Positions 26,307 through 38,248 of a DNA stretch of 64,000 bases are shown in pieces. The first letter of the stretch is position 1, and each line of letters starts with the position of its first letter. The notes beneath the pieces are model-generated. The model searched no databases. It saw nothing but the letters and a program-made list of their open reading frames with translations, and was not told the DNA's origin. Source of the stretch: Fluviicola sp. (lineage in GTDB: Bacteria; Bacteroidota; Bacteroidia; Flavobacteriales_D; Crocinitomicaceae); the NCBI GenBank assembly GCA_029866325.1, contig JARWZO010000024.1, forward strand, positions 109,387 through 173,386, in the 5' to 3' direction. The position numbers and the translations under genes are program-made.

Positions 26307-26397
26307 CAAAATTACGGTATTTTATGTGAATGCTTGTGTTGCAAGTGTGAATGTTTGCTAATTACAATTGTAAACATGAATTAAATCACATTTGTAA
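26307..26397 (-). promoter_or_regulatory. mnmA promoter region with TTACAnTTGTAA sites
   Basis: The -7 box is at 26307-26314 on the minus strand. Farther upstream lie TTACAATTGTAA (26362-26373, a perfect palindrome) and TCACATTTGTAA (26386-26397), separated by 12 bases. They closely resemble the two sites in front of the XRE gene. They are 60-95 bases upstream of the start codon, farther than a classical repressor site, so the direction of any effect is unclear. Confidence 0.55.
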
Positions 26398-26704
26398 CTT
26401 CGCCTTGTTTGATTTGTCTCAGTTACTGCGCATGATAATTCAGATTTTCAAAATCCTTAAATATAGATTAACCTGTTTTTTACTGATCATCCTTAGGGTG
26501 TTTCCGACTTAGCTGTGACTGACACGTGTCTCAGATGAACACAGATGTTGAACCATGCGAAGTCTTATAGGGATTGCTTAATTTCATGGATTTTTTCTGT
26601 TATTTGGTTAAATAAAGTGGATTGAATTTCGTTTGAGAGATTCAGATTGGCTTGATTTTAGCTTTAATTCACATTTTCAGATGCGTTTGCGCTAGTTTTC
26701 AGTT
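26398..26704. other. Gene-free intergenic stretch
   Basis: About 300 AT-rich bases between the mnmA upstream sites and the next promoter. I see no coding frame with support. The only structure noted is a short palindrome GACACGTGTC at 26521-26530, too short to interpret. Confidence 0.4.
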
Positions 26705-26716
26705 TATATTCGTGGC

Positions 26717-27415
26717 ATGAGATTGCTTGTTTTTTGTATGCTTATCCTTTCTACCTCAACTGTTTTAGGTCAGGATTGTAGTCGTGTTTGGTTGAAAGGT
26801 CGTGTGACTGATACGTTGCAAACACAAGCCTTTTACAACTTAATGGTGGTAAATCGCACTTCCGGATTGGGAGTTTTCGGTCAGCCCGACGGTTCGTTTG
26901 GGGTTTACGTAAATGCCAATGATTCCATTACGCTTTCGGTAAAAGGGTATTACATGGTTGGTTTTCGCGTGAAACCGGATTCTACCTGTCAACACAATGT
27001 AAATATGGCGATCATTGAGAAAGGAACCGATTTGCAGGAGGTAGTGATTCGACCGTTAAAAACCATTCAACAAGTGAAAGAAGAGCGTGCGGCACTAGCT
27101 TTGCGTGAAACTAGAAGTGTTACGGGATTGGAGGCTTTTCAAAGTCCGATCACGGCGTTGTATCAGCGATTCTCGCAAAGGGAACAATCCAAGGCAGCTG
27201 TTGCAGCGATGCAGTATAAAGATTCGCAAGAAGCTATTCTGAAGGAGTTATTGCGATTGTATGTTGCGTATGATATCATCGAAATGTCGGATGAAGAATT
27301 TGAGTCGTTTATTGCTTTCCTGAATATGGATGAAGATTTCCTGAAAACCGCTTCGGATATGGAGTTGGTGACGTTTATCAAGGATAAGTTTGAGCACTAT
27401 AAAAGAATTCGCTAA
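26717..27415 (+). CDS. Secreted protein with carboxypeptidase-regulatory-like domain
   Basis: 232 residues. A signal peptide (1-18, ending Val-Leu-Gly-Gln) precedes a CarboxypepD_reg-like sandwich (about 25-110: Leu-Lys-Gly-Arg-Val-Thr-Asp-Thr, Gly-Phe-Arg-Val), and then a helical C-terminal half with many charged residues. It is typical of periplasmic proteins of this phylum with unknown role. TATATTCG at 26705-26712 lies four bases before the ATG, again implying a very short leader. The stop codon lies in the loop of a perfect 10-base hairpin at 27404-27425. Confidence 0.75.
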   Translation: MRLLVFCMLILSTSTVLGQDCSRVWLKGRVTDTLQTQAFYNLMVVNRTSGLGVFGQPDGSFGVYVNANDSITLSVKGYYMVGFRVKPDSTCQHNVNMAIIEKGTDLQEVVIRPLKTIQQVKEERAALALRETRSVTGLEAFQSPITALYQRFSQREQSKAAVAAMQYKDSQEAILKELLRLYVAYDIIEMSDEEFESFIAFLNMDEDFLKTASDMELVTFIKDKFEHYKRIR

Positions 27416-27523
27416 AGCGAATTCTCAATGGAAAATGTAAAATGAAAAATTGAAAAGGAACTGCGCTAACGCTTGTTCTTTTCGAAAGCTTTGCTTTCTA
27501 ATCTTTTCAATTTTAAATTTTCC
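27404..27523. repeat. Chain of hairpins between convergent genes
   Basis: Three consecutive stems: AGAATTCGCT/AGCGAATTCT at 27404-27425, with the TAA stop of the upstream gene across its stem-loop boundary; an imperfect GAACTGCGC/GCTTGTTC hairpin near 27460-27480; and GAAAGC/GCTTTC near 27482-27496. The outer sequences (GGAAAATGTAAAATG, TTGAAAAG) are approximate complements of CTTTTCAATTTTAAATTTTCC near the right end. The segment probably terminates both convergent transcripts. Confidence 0.55.
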
Positions 27524-27525
27524 AT

Positions 27526-29349
27526 TTACAATTCGCCTTCGGCGGCTTCCATTAATTGTTTCTCATACATCTGTGCGTACAATCCACTGGTTTTCATCAA
27601 GCTTTCGTGTGAACCGGTTTCAACGATTTTTCCTTCTTCCATTACCAAGATTTTATCTGCATTGCGAAGCGAAGAAATTCGATGACTAACAATAACCGTG
27701 GTGGTTCCGTTGCGTTCGGTGTATTTGCGTAAGTTGCGCAGGATAATTTCTTCGGTTTCGGTGTCTACAGCCGACAGGCAATCATCGAGTACCAATAATT
27801 TTGGTTGACGAATCAAAGCCCGGGCGATGCTGACGCGTTGTTTTTGTCCACCACTCAGGTTTACGCCGCGTTCACCCAAGAGCGTGTCAAATCCCTCTTC
27901 AAATGCTTTTATGTTGTGCAATACGTGTGCGTCTTCGGCGGCTCGTTCCAATTCTTGCTGATTGTAGGTTGTTCCTTGACTTCCAAAGGCAATGTTGTTG
28001 CGAATACTGTCTGAAAACAAGAAAACGTCTTGCGGTACCACACCAATTTCTTTGCGAAACTGATCGAGATTGATGTCGGAAATAGCCGTGTTGTTGTACA
28101 AAACGGTGCCTTCGGTTGCTTCAATTTGACGTAATAACAAGTGAGTGAGAGTTGACTTCCCGCAACCAGTTCGACCAATAATCCCGAGTGTTTCACCGCG
28201 TTTAATGGTGAACGAAATGTGTTCCAATACGTTGTTTTCAGTATTAGGATAATGATAGCTCACATCGTTAAACGAAATGGATGAAAGTGTTTGGTTCGTA
28301 CCGGTATTGTGGTTTTTGATATCCGGCTCTACCTGCAAAAATTCATTGATACGTTGCTGAGAAGCTGATGCACGCTGAATAATGGATGTCACCCAACCCA
28401 CACTCGCAAACGGCCATGTGAGCATCATTACATAGCCGATAAAGGTGATGATGTTGCCGGGGTTGACTGAATTTAAGTAAACAGGCTTTCCGTTTTTGAG
28501 TATGACCTCACCAAGCGCATTTGTTTCCGGGTAACTAAGTAGTCCGCCAACATAAACAGTGATAACCACACTTGTTCCGATCAAAAAAGTAATGGTAGGC
28601 ATAAACAACGCGTTGGTGAGCACTAGTCGCATATTGCGTTTATGGTATTCCTGTGAAGCTTTCGAAAAGCGTTGTTCCGTTTGTTTTTCCTGAATGTAGG
28701 CTTTGATTACCCGAATTCCTGAAAACGTTTCCTGACCAATAGTGCTAAGTTGTGCTTGTTGCTGCTGTACCGATTTACTCAGCTTATTCATCCGATTGGA
28801 AACAAAATAGATCAAAACCGCCATAATAGGTAGCGGAATCAAGGTGTAGATGGTTAATTCCCAACTGATCTGAATCATTTGATAACTCACCATTGGGAAT
28901 AGAATCGCCAGATTCACCGTATACATAACGCCTGGACCTAAATATTGACGCACCTGCGACACATCTTCCGAAATACGGTTCATTAAATCGCCGGTAGATT
29001 GTGATTTAAAGAAGGTGTAGTGCAGTTGCTGGTATTTGCGGTAAACTTCGTTTTTGAGGTCAAATTCAATGCGACGCGACATGACAATAATGGTTTGGCG
29101 GGTCAGGAATAAGAATATACCTTTTATAATGGAGTAGAGGATGTAAAGTCCGGCGAGTTTAAATGCCAGTGTCGACACGGCTTCAACGGTACTTTTTTCG
29201 GTGGCTGTTCGGAAAGATTCTGCTGCTTCACCAAGAATAGCAGGCATTTTGACGTAGAAATAGTTTTGAATCGTGATGAAGAGAATGCCAAGTAATAAAT
29301 GCCAGCGGTACGCGTAAAAATATTTGTTCAGATAGCTTAGAGACTTCAT
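27526..29349 (-). CDS. ABC transporter, fused permease and ATPase (MsbA/MdlB-like exporter)
   Basis: 607 residues: an exporter-type transmembrane domain with six helices (about 15-330), then an ATPase domain with Walker A Gly-Arg-Thr-Gly-Cys-Gly-Lys-Ser-Thr, Q-loop, signature Leu-Ser-Gly-Gly-Gln-Lys-Gln-Arg and Walker B Leu-Leu-Val-Leu-Asp-Asp-Cys. Walker B is followed by Asp-Cys rather than Asp-Glu, so the catalytic Glu position is changed; this occurs in the degenerate half of heterodimeric exporters and in the MdlA/MdlB group. A partner is not adjacent. The substrate could be lipid, peptide or drug. Confidence 0.88.
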   Translation of the reverse strand: MKSLSYLNKYFYAYRWHLLLGILFITIQNYFYVKMPAILGEAAESFRTATEKSTVEAVSTLAFKLAGLYILYSIIKGIFLFLTRQTIIVMSRRIEFDLKNEVYRKYQQLHYTFFKSQSTGDLMNRISEDVSQVRQYLGPGVMYTVNLAILFPMVSYQMIQISWELTIYTLIPLPIMAVLIYFVSNRMNKLSKSVQQQQAQLSTIGQETFSGIRVIKAYIQEKQTEQRFSKASQEYHKRNMRLVLTNALFMPTITFLIGTSVVITVYVGGLLSYPETNALGEVILKNGKPVYLNSVNPGNIITFIGYVMMLTWPFASVGWVTSIIQRASASQQRINEFLQVEPDIKNHNTGTNQTLSSISFNDVSYHYPNTENNVLEHISFTIKRGETLGIIGRTGCGKSTLTHLLLRQIEATEGTVLYNNTAISDINLDQFRKEIGVVPQDVFLFSDSIRNNIAFGSQGTTYNQQELERAAEDAHVLHNIKAFEEGFDTLLGERGVNLSGGQKQRVSIARALIRQPKLLVLDDCLSAVDTETEEIILRNLRKYTERNGTTTVIVSHRISSLRNADKILVMEEGKIVETGSHESLMKTSGLYAQMYEKQLMEAAEGEL

Positions 29350-29445
29350 GCGATAAATTTCCTATTTTTGCCCCGCGAACAGCGGTTCTTGTAAGTTGCA
29401 AAATTAGCCATTCGCGTTCAATTGAAGACGAATTAAAACAAAATC

Positions 29446-30543
29446 ATGTTTGAGGTAAAAGAGATGAAGGATGTGAATTTGGCCGAGAATCCGGTCATTG
29501 CACAAATGGGCACTTACAACCATGAACAATTGTTGTTTTGTAACGACAATGCTACAGGTTTGAAGGCAATCATCGCGGTTCACAATACGGTGTTGGGTCC
29601 TGCTTTGGGTGGAACTCGTATGTGGATGTATTCCAATGAAATGGAGGCGTTGAATGATGTGTTGCGTTTGTCTCGCGGTATGACTTACAAGAATGCGATT
29701 TCCGGTCTCAACCTTGGCGGTGGAAAAGCCGTTATTATTGGTGATTCGCGTACCATGAAGTCAGAAGCCTTGTTTAGACGTTTCGGAAAGTTTGTTCAAT
29801 CTCTGGGCGGTAAGTACATTACTGCCGAAGATGTGGGTATTTCTCCAATCGATATGACGTGGGTGAATATGGAAACAAGTCACGTGGTTGGTTTACCCGG
29901 AAAAAGCGGCGATCCTTCTCCTGTTACGGCTCACGGTGTGTATGTTGGAATGAAAGCGTGTGCGAAAGCTCAGTTTGGTTCCGATTCATTGGCGGGTAAA
30001 AAAATCGCGGTTCAAGGTGTTGGTCACGTGGGTGAATACCTGGTGAAAAGCCTGACGCAAGAAGGGGCTGAGGTGTTTATTACCGATATTCATGAGGAGA
30101 CATTGAAACGCGTTTCTGCAGCGTATGGCGCTAAAGTGGTTGGGTTGAACGAGATCTACGACATTGACATGGATATTTATGCTCCGTGTGCCTTGGGTGC
30201 TACGGTGAATGATGATACTTTGAGTCGTTTGAAATGTTCGATCATCGCCGGAGCGGCAAACAATCAGTTGGCGAATGAGAAAATTCACGGTCAGGCGGTT
30301 GTTGATAAAGGAATTATTTACGCGCCTGATTTCGCATTGAACGCCGGTGGTGTGATCAATTGTTATTCGGAAGTGAAATCGCTTTCTCCGGAATGGGCAA
30401 TGGCAAAAGCAGAAGAAATTTACACAACAATCGGAAATATCGTAGCGCGTTCAAAAAGCGAAAATATCCCGACTTACCAAATTGCAAATAAAATGGCTGA
30501 AGAACGTATTCAGTCAATTGGAAATGTTAAACTTCCATTATAA
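29446..30543 (+). CDS. ldh: Leucine dehydrogenase (Glu/Leu/Phe/Val dehydrogenase family)
   Basis: 365 residues, the usual leucine dehydrogenase length. The active-site segment Gly-Leu-Asn-Leu-Gly-Gly-Gly-Lys-Ala-Val has the catalytic Lys at residue 94, with the substrate-binding Lys82 in Met-Thr-Tyr-Lys-Asn-Ala. The NAD-binding motif is Val-Gln-Gly-Val-Gly-His-Val-Gly in the C-terminal Rossmann fold. It reversibly deaminates branched-chain amino acids to 2-oxo acids. nusB follows after 15 bases and may share the transcript. Confidence 0.92.
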   Translation: MFEVKEMKDVNLAENPVIAQMGTYNHEQLLFCNDNATGLKAIIAVHNTVLGPALGGTRMWMYSNEMEALNDVLRLSRGMTYKNAISGLNLGGGKAVIIGDSRTMKSEALFRRFGKFVQSLGGKYITAEDVGISPIDMTWVNMETSHVVGLPGKSGDPSPVTAHGVYVGMKACAKAQFGSDSLAGKKIAVQGVGHVGEYLVKSLTQEGAEVFITDIHEETLKRVSAAYGAKVVGLNEIYDIDMDIYAPCALGATVNDDTLSRLKCSIIAGAANNQLANEKIHGQAVVDKGIIYAPDFALNAGGVINCYSEVKSLSPEWAMAKAEEIYTTIGNIVARSKSENIPTYQIANKMAEERIQSIGNVKLPL

Positions 30544-30558
30544 TTGAAATAAAATAAA

Positions 30559-31515
30559 ATGCTGAACAGAAGACATTTACGTATTAAAGTTCTTCAGGCT
30601 TTGTACGCTTATTTCCAGTCCGATGAGGATAACCTACGCAAGACGGAAACCGAGCTAATGAAGTCAGTGGAACGTATCTACGACCTTTACCTCTACTTAC
30701 TGCTCAGCTTTGGCGAATTGAAAGAATTGGCCGAATACCGCATGGACGAAAACAAGAAGAAAATTCGTCCGGGAGAAGAAGATTTGAATCCAAACCGCAA
30801 GTTTGCTGATAATCAGGTTATCGCGCAGTTCTTGGCTTCGTATGAATTGCGCATTGCTTCAGAAGAGCGTTCGGTGAACTGGATCGGTGATGAAAACCGC
30901 GAGATGTTCCGTAAGATTTTCATTCAAATGCGCGAAAGCGAAACTTGGTTTACCTTTATGGGTAACGGAATGGAAGGTTTTGAGGAAGATCAGCAGTTTG
31001 CAATGGCCTTGTTCAAAAATGAAATTGCCAATTCCGAAATTCTGTACCAGCATTTTGAAGAAAAGAACATTCACTGGATCGACGATATCGATTTGGCTTG
31101 CAGTATGGTGGTGAAAACCATTAAATCTACGGTCGAAGGCGGAAAACTCGAAGTGATGCCGCTTTACAAAGACAAGGAAGATGAGCAGGAATTCATTCAA
31201 ACCTTGTTGCGTAAGACCATTTCTATGGATTCTGAAAATCACGCTTTGATTGATGATTTGACGAAAAACTGGGAGGTTGACCGTATTGCCAAAATGGATA
31301 TTCTATTGTTGAAAATGGCCATTACCGAGTTGCAGGTGTGCAAGAACATCCCTAAAAAGGTAACGTTGAATGAATACATCGAGATTTCGAAGTTTTATTC
31401 TACACCAAAGAGTCACGGTTTTATCAACGGTATTTTGGATAAAGCAATCGATCGTTTGGAAAAGGATCAGAAAATCCAGAAAATAGGTCGCGGATTAATG
31501 AACGATAAATTATAA
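30559..31515 (+). CDS. nusB: Transcription antitermination factor NusB
   Basis: 318 residues, roughly twice the size of E. coli NusB but usual for Bacteroidota. The N-terminal Arg-Arg-His-Leu-Arg-Ile-Lys-Val-Leu-Gln-Ala-Leu-Tyr-Ala-Tyr helix binds boxA RNA in the family. The C-terminal 130 residues contain the conserved NusB core (Asp-Arg-Ile-Ala-Lys-Met-Asp-Ile-Leu-Leu-Leu-Lys-Met-Ala-Ile-Thr-Glu and Asn-Glu-Tyr-Ile-Glu-Ile-Ser-Lys-Phe-Tyr). The middle is a lineage-specific helical insertion. A DUF1573 gene follows four bases later, then yajC. Confidence 0.93.
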   Translation: MLNRRHLRIKVLQALYAYFQSDEDNLRKTETELMKSVERIYDLYLYLLLSFGELKELAEYRMDENKKKIRPGEEDLNPNRKFADNQVIAQFLASYELRIASEERSVNWIGDENREMFRKIFIQMRESETWFTFMGNGMEGFEEDQQFAMALFKNEIANSEILYQHFEEKNIHWIDDIDLACSMVVKTIKSTVEGGKLEVMPLYKDKEDEQEFIQTLLRKTISMDSENHALIDDLTKNWEVDRIAKMDILLLKMAITELQVCKNIPKKVTLNEYIEISKFYSTPKSHGFINGILDKAIDRLEKDQKIQKIGRGLMNDKL

Positions 31516-31519
31516 GAAA

Positions 31520-31915
31520 ATGAAACAAATAGGAGTGATGGTGGTTTCGCTTGCTTTCTTAGCAATGGGTTGTACATCAAGTACCGAAGTGGCAGTAGGT
31601 GAGCGTACTACAATGAAAGTGGATCCGGTTTACAATGCCGGAAAGGTGGCTTTGGGTGAAGTGGTAAATGCTGAATTTATAGTTGAAAACACAGGTGATA
31701 AACCCTTGGTTTTAGGAGATGTAAAAGGCACGTGTGGTTGCACAATTGCCAGTAAAACAGAAGATCCGATTGCACCGGGAGAAAAAGGTTTCATCAAAGC
31801 TCAGGTCAATACAAAAGGTTTCAGCTACGGTCCTGCTACAAAAGGAGTAAACGTCATTGCCAATACAACTCCGGCCAAAACGGAATTGGTGGTGAAGCTG
31901 AATGTGATTAAATAA
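31520..31915 (+). CDS. DUF1573 lipoprotein
   Basis: 131 residues. The lipobox is Ala-Met-Gly-Cys (C18). The single DUF1573 domain shows Phe-Ile-Val-Glu-Asn-Thr-Gly-Asp-Lys-Pro-Leu-Val, Gly-Thr-Cys-Gly-Cys-Thr and Ile-Ala-Pro-Gly-Glu-Lys-Gly, an Ig-like fold with a conserved Cys-Gly-Cys. Function is unknown. In this phylum it is commonly found between nusB and yajC, as here. Confidence 0.9.
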   Translation: MKQIGVMVVSLAFLAMGCTSSTEVAVGERTTMKVDPVYNAGKVALGEVVNAEFIVENTGDKPLVLGDVKGTCGCTIASKTEDPIAPGEKGFIKAQVNTKGFSYGPATKGVNVIANTTPAKTELVVKLNVIK

Positions 31916-31944
31916 GTATTCAATATAAATAAACAATAGTAAAC

Positions 31945-32205
31945 ATGCCTCAAATAGTAATGTTGGTGTTGATGGTAGTAGTATTCTACTTCTTCATGAT
32001 TCGACCACAAATGAAAAAACAAAAAGAACAAAAGAATTTCCGTGCAAATCTAAAGCAAGGTGACAAAGTGATTACCATTGGTGGAATTCACGGCAAAATT
32101 CTGGAAGTTACAGATACTACGGTGTTGGTTAACTCAGAGGGAACAAAATTGCGTTTCGAGAAATCGGCTATTTCGCAGTCGGTTGCTGAGATTTTGACAG
32201 CTTAA
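31945..32205 (+). CDS. yajC: Preprotein translocase subunit YajC
   Basis: 86 residues: one N-terminal TM (about 3-18) ending [12 protein letters not shown], then the beta-barrel-like part [14 protein letters not shown]. It associates with SecDF in the family. It closes the ldh-nusB-DUF1573-yajC group and is followed by a terminator. Confidence 0.95.
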   Translation: MPQIVMLVLMVVVFYFFMIRPQMKKQKEQKNFRANLKQGDKVITIGGIHGKILEVTDTTVLVNSEGTKLRFEKSAISQSVAEILTA

Positions 32206-32224
32206 CCAAGATTGCTTTTAATTA

Positions 32225-32262
32225 AAAAAAGTCCATTTACTTCGGTAGATGGACTTTTTTAG
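32225..32262. terminator. Bidirectional terminator between yajC and the YSTD-repeat gene
   Basis: AAAAAAAGTCCAT, a TTCG-type loop region and ATGGACTTTTTT form a stem with A-run and T-run on opposite sides, suited to both converging transcripts. Confidence 0.85.
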
Positions 32263-32303
32263 TTCACTATTTTCGTAAGGGTTAAATCAACCCACGGTGA
32301 AAA

Positions 32304-32729
32304 TTACTTAATCAGTAGCAACAAGAGTGCTCCGGCAGCTTCGCAATCGCCTTCCACTTTTCCGACAATGGTTACGTTTAACCCATAACTATCGGTCGAG
32401 TAAACAGTTCCTTTGTCTACTTTTCCTACCATCACAGCATTGGTGCCGAATCGATCCGTTGAATAAACCACTCCGTTTTCGAATTTTCCTTTTTGCACAG
32501 GTGTTGCTCCTTTGCGGTCGGTTGAATAAAGCGCCGTACCGTCAACTTTTCCAATTTTAGAAGCCTTGGCTCCTTGAGCGTCGGTAGAATAAACAACATT
32601 GCCAACTGTTTTTCCGTTTTGAGTGGAAGCGCCCGCTCTATCGGTTTTGTAGATGGTGCATTGAGCAGTTACCCAAGAAGAAGCCAGAAGTACAATTGCC
32701 AGTGCGAAGATTTTTTTAAGATGTTTCAT
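32304..32729 (-). CDS. Secreted YSTD-repeat protein
   Basis: 141 residues. A signal peptide (1-22, ending Val-Thr-Ala-Gln) is followed by about five tandem units of roughly 20-22 residues with the pattern Val-Tyr-Ser-Thr-Asp-x-x-Gly-Ala ... Gly-Lys-Val-x-Gly, and a hydrophobic end Ala-Leu-Leu-Leu-Leu-Leu-Ile-Lys. The repeats predict a small all-beta solenoid or propeller-like structure. Similar short repeats occur in other secreted proteins of this phylum, but I cannot name a family or function. It is transcribed alone. Confidence 0.7.
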   Translation of the reverse strand: MKHLKKIFALAIVLLASSWVTAQCTIYKTDRAGASTQNGKTVGNVVYSTDAQGAKASKIGKVDGTALYSTDRKGATPVQKGKFENGVVYSTDRFGTNAVMVGKVDKGTVYSTDSYGLNVTIVGKVEGDCEAAGALLLLLIK

Positions 32730-32999
32730 TCGTAATTGTTTTGTTTAAAGCTAGTAATAACGAGTTGTTTTGCACTCGAAAACGACATTATACAACAATC
32801 GTTCCAATCAAAAGCGATTTGAAATTACAGCTTTTTTTTTGCGTAAAAACCTTAGGTTGCGACTTTTAATAGCATCCAATTGTTCATTTCTTCACAATGT
32901 AATCGGCTTTTATTTCATTTTTCTCAATGAAGATTGTAGTATTCAAGGGATTCTTGGGTATATTCGGTGCTTTCAAAAGAACAAACATACCCCGATTAG

Positions 33000-34304
<1,305 letters not shown>

Positions 34305-34401
34305 GAACACTCCCATTTCCAACACTCCCAGTCTCATCGGGACGTATTATGGTAAAACCCATATCTACTTTTAACTTTTTCCCCGTTTAAGGTACATCAA
34401 G

Positions 34402-34887
34402 CTACACCATATCATCGATTTCCAAACTCAAAACAGTGGTTAAATCTTTAATTTTGTAACTAAAACAAACCATTCCCCGCGTATCATATAAATAGGTGGG
34501 TTCATCCCAAGTATTATATCCGTATAACTCCACCCAAATGGTTACCTCACAGTAATTACCACCGTCGGGCAATTTGCTAAAGTTCTTCACCTCAACATCA
34601 TCTAAAAAAAGGTATTGACTTTCAGGATCGTAGAGCACCTTTTTCTCAGGATGACTCGAGATTATCTCTGTTGCACGCTCAAATACCTCGGGAATCAATC
34701 GCTCAATCAATGCCTTGAGGCTTATGAACTCCGAATGGTAAATAGGTTCAAGATTATCCTTTAATCGAGCTATTGTGAGTTCGTTTTCGAAGTTCGTTTC
34801 GGCAAACAAGGTTCGGACATCAAACAATTGCGTTTTGTTGTTAGAGGTGATTTTGATAATCCAAAACGGTTGCTCTTGCTGTGACAT
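34402..34887 (-). CDS. Hypothetical cytoplasmic protein, 161 aa
   Basis: 161 residues without signal peptide or TM. The sequence is mixed alpha/beta, acidic, with a Trp/Tyr-rich second half (Trp-Val-Glu-Leu-Tyr-Gly-Tyr-Asn-Thr-Trp-Asp-Glu-Pro-Thr-Tyr). Size and composition are like small immunity or SMI1-type proteins, but no family motif is certain. It is isolated between the kinase microsatellite and katG on the opposite strand. Confidence 0.6.
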   Translation of the reverse strand: MSQQEQPFWIIKITSNNKTQLFDVRTLFAETNFENELTIARLKDNLEPIYHSEFISLKALIERLIPEVFERATEIISSHPEKKVLYDPESQYLFLDDVEVKNFSKLPDGGNYCEVTIWVELYGYNTWDEPTYLYDTRGMVCFSYKIKDLTTVLSLEIDDMV

Positions 34888-35085
34888 AAGTTAAATCTTG
34901 TCTCAATGAATTTAGTTGATGGAATCATTCCACTAACTAAAAATAACCAATTCAACTTAAGTTTATTGAATCGCTTTTTAGTATGATAAATATTATCTAT
35001 AACACTATAGAATAATAAACAATATTGATGACTGAATAAATTCTAAAATTGCTTCAACAAACACAGTAACTTTAAAGGAGATGTT

Positions 35086-37315
<2,230 letters not shown>

Positions 37316-37339
37316 AAAATGAATGGTGTTCGAAGCGAA

Positions 37340-37387
37340 ATCTACCTCCCCCTTAACGTAGTGGTGAAGGGGGATAGAGGGGGATGA
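37340..37387. repeat. GC-rich hairpin repeat downstream of katG
   Basis: TCCCCCTT and AAGGGGGA flank a short loop, followed by a second GAGGGGGA word. Repeats of this shape (CCCCCTT/AAGGGGG) are familiar from intergenic regions of Bacteroidota. It could act as an mRNA 3'-end stabiliser for katG. Confidence 0.45.
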
Positions 37388-37418
37388 CAAGTTATTCAAC
37401 AAGAGTTAGAATAATAAT

Positions 37419-37449
37419 AAAAAGGTGATTCGAAAGAGTCACCTTTTTT
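37419..37449. terminator. Bidirectional terminator between katG and the DUF2490 gene
   Basis: AAAAGGTGA and TCACCTTTTTT form a stem around a 10-base loop, with A and T runs on the two sides. Confidence 0.8.
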
Positions 37450-37470
37450 GATTAACTAATCTCGAAGTAA

Positions 37471-38202
37471 TCAATCCACGATTTCAGTAGGATTCTTTTG
37501 ATTTACTTTTCGGGAAAACTCAATGAAACAACCGATTTGCAAAAAATCACGCCCTGTTTCGTCGTTGATTTTATAGTCGAACTGATGCAGGTAGCCGATC
37601 TGAAAACCAAGTATTTTTGATGGCTTGTAATTAAAACTAAACTGCAATCTGTTTCGCTCAAAATAAGGTTCGTTATCCGTAAAAAAAAGTTCGTTACTCG
37701 CACCAATTTGGAAAGGCATATAGCCATCACGCTCTTTCCCGAGAGGATATGAAGCTCCCAACCGATACCTAAAACGATTGCGATATCCTGAACTGGTGAA
37801 TCTTAATTCTGCACGGTAGCGTTGCTCAATTTTAAGCTTTCCGATAGACTGCGACAAAACCAGCTGTGGCCAAACTCTGAATTCGTTGTTGTTTTTGGGC
37901 AACACAAAACTTCCGCCTTCCTTATAGGTCTGGTAACTGCCCGATCCGATAGACAAAAGTGCATTTTTGTGAGCCCTATAATTGAAACCGCCTTTAAACT
38001 CATAGTAGTGGAAATCATCGTAGAACTTTAATGAACGAATTTGACCTTCAGCAAAAACGCTCCATTTATCGTTCAGGGTATACTTGATATTCAAAATATT
38101 CCAACTTCCAAGACTGTTGTTTTGACCGAAGGAGAAAAGTGTTGGGCAAATCATCCAACTGAATAGTAAGAGTAGATTACGGATAGTTTTTCCGTATTTC
38201 AT
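37471..38202 (-). CDS. DUF2490 outer-membrane beta-barrel-like protein
   Basis: 243 residues from the ATG at 38202. The frame is open further upstream, but this Met directly precedes a good signal peptide (MKYGKTIRNLLLLFSWMICP through Phe-Ser-Phe-Gly-Gln), and a TATATTTG box lies 38 bases before it. The mature part alternates polar and aromatic residues (Trp-Ser-Val-Phe-Ala-Glu-Gly-Gln-Ile-Arg, Phe-His-Tyr-Tyr-Glu-Phe-Lys-Gly-Gly) and closes with a strand, as expected for DUF2490 barrels. Function unknown. Confidence 0.8.
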   Translation of the reverse strand: MKYGKTIRNLLLLFSWMICPTLFSFGQNNSLGSWNILNIKYTLNDKWSVFAEGQIRSLKFYDDFHYYEFKGGFNYRAHKNALLSIGSGSYQTYKEGGSFVLPKNNNEFRVWPQLVLSQSIGKLKIEQRYRAELRFTSSGYRNRFRYRLGASYPLGKERDGYMPFQIGASNELFFTDNEPYFERNRLQFSFNYKPSKILGFQIGYLHQFDYKINDETGRDFLQIGCFIEFSRKVNQKNPTEIVD

Positions 38203-38248
38203 GGTGCTTGTTTTCTGTGATTTTATGCTAATGATAGCAAATATAGGA

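Noticed and set aside
26521..26530. Palindrome GACACGTGTC as an operator
   Set aside because: Single 10-base palindrome far from any promoter box; expected by chance in a window of this size.
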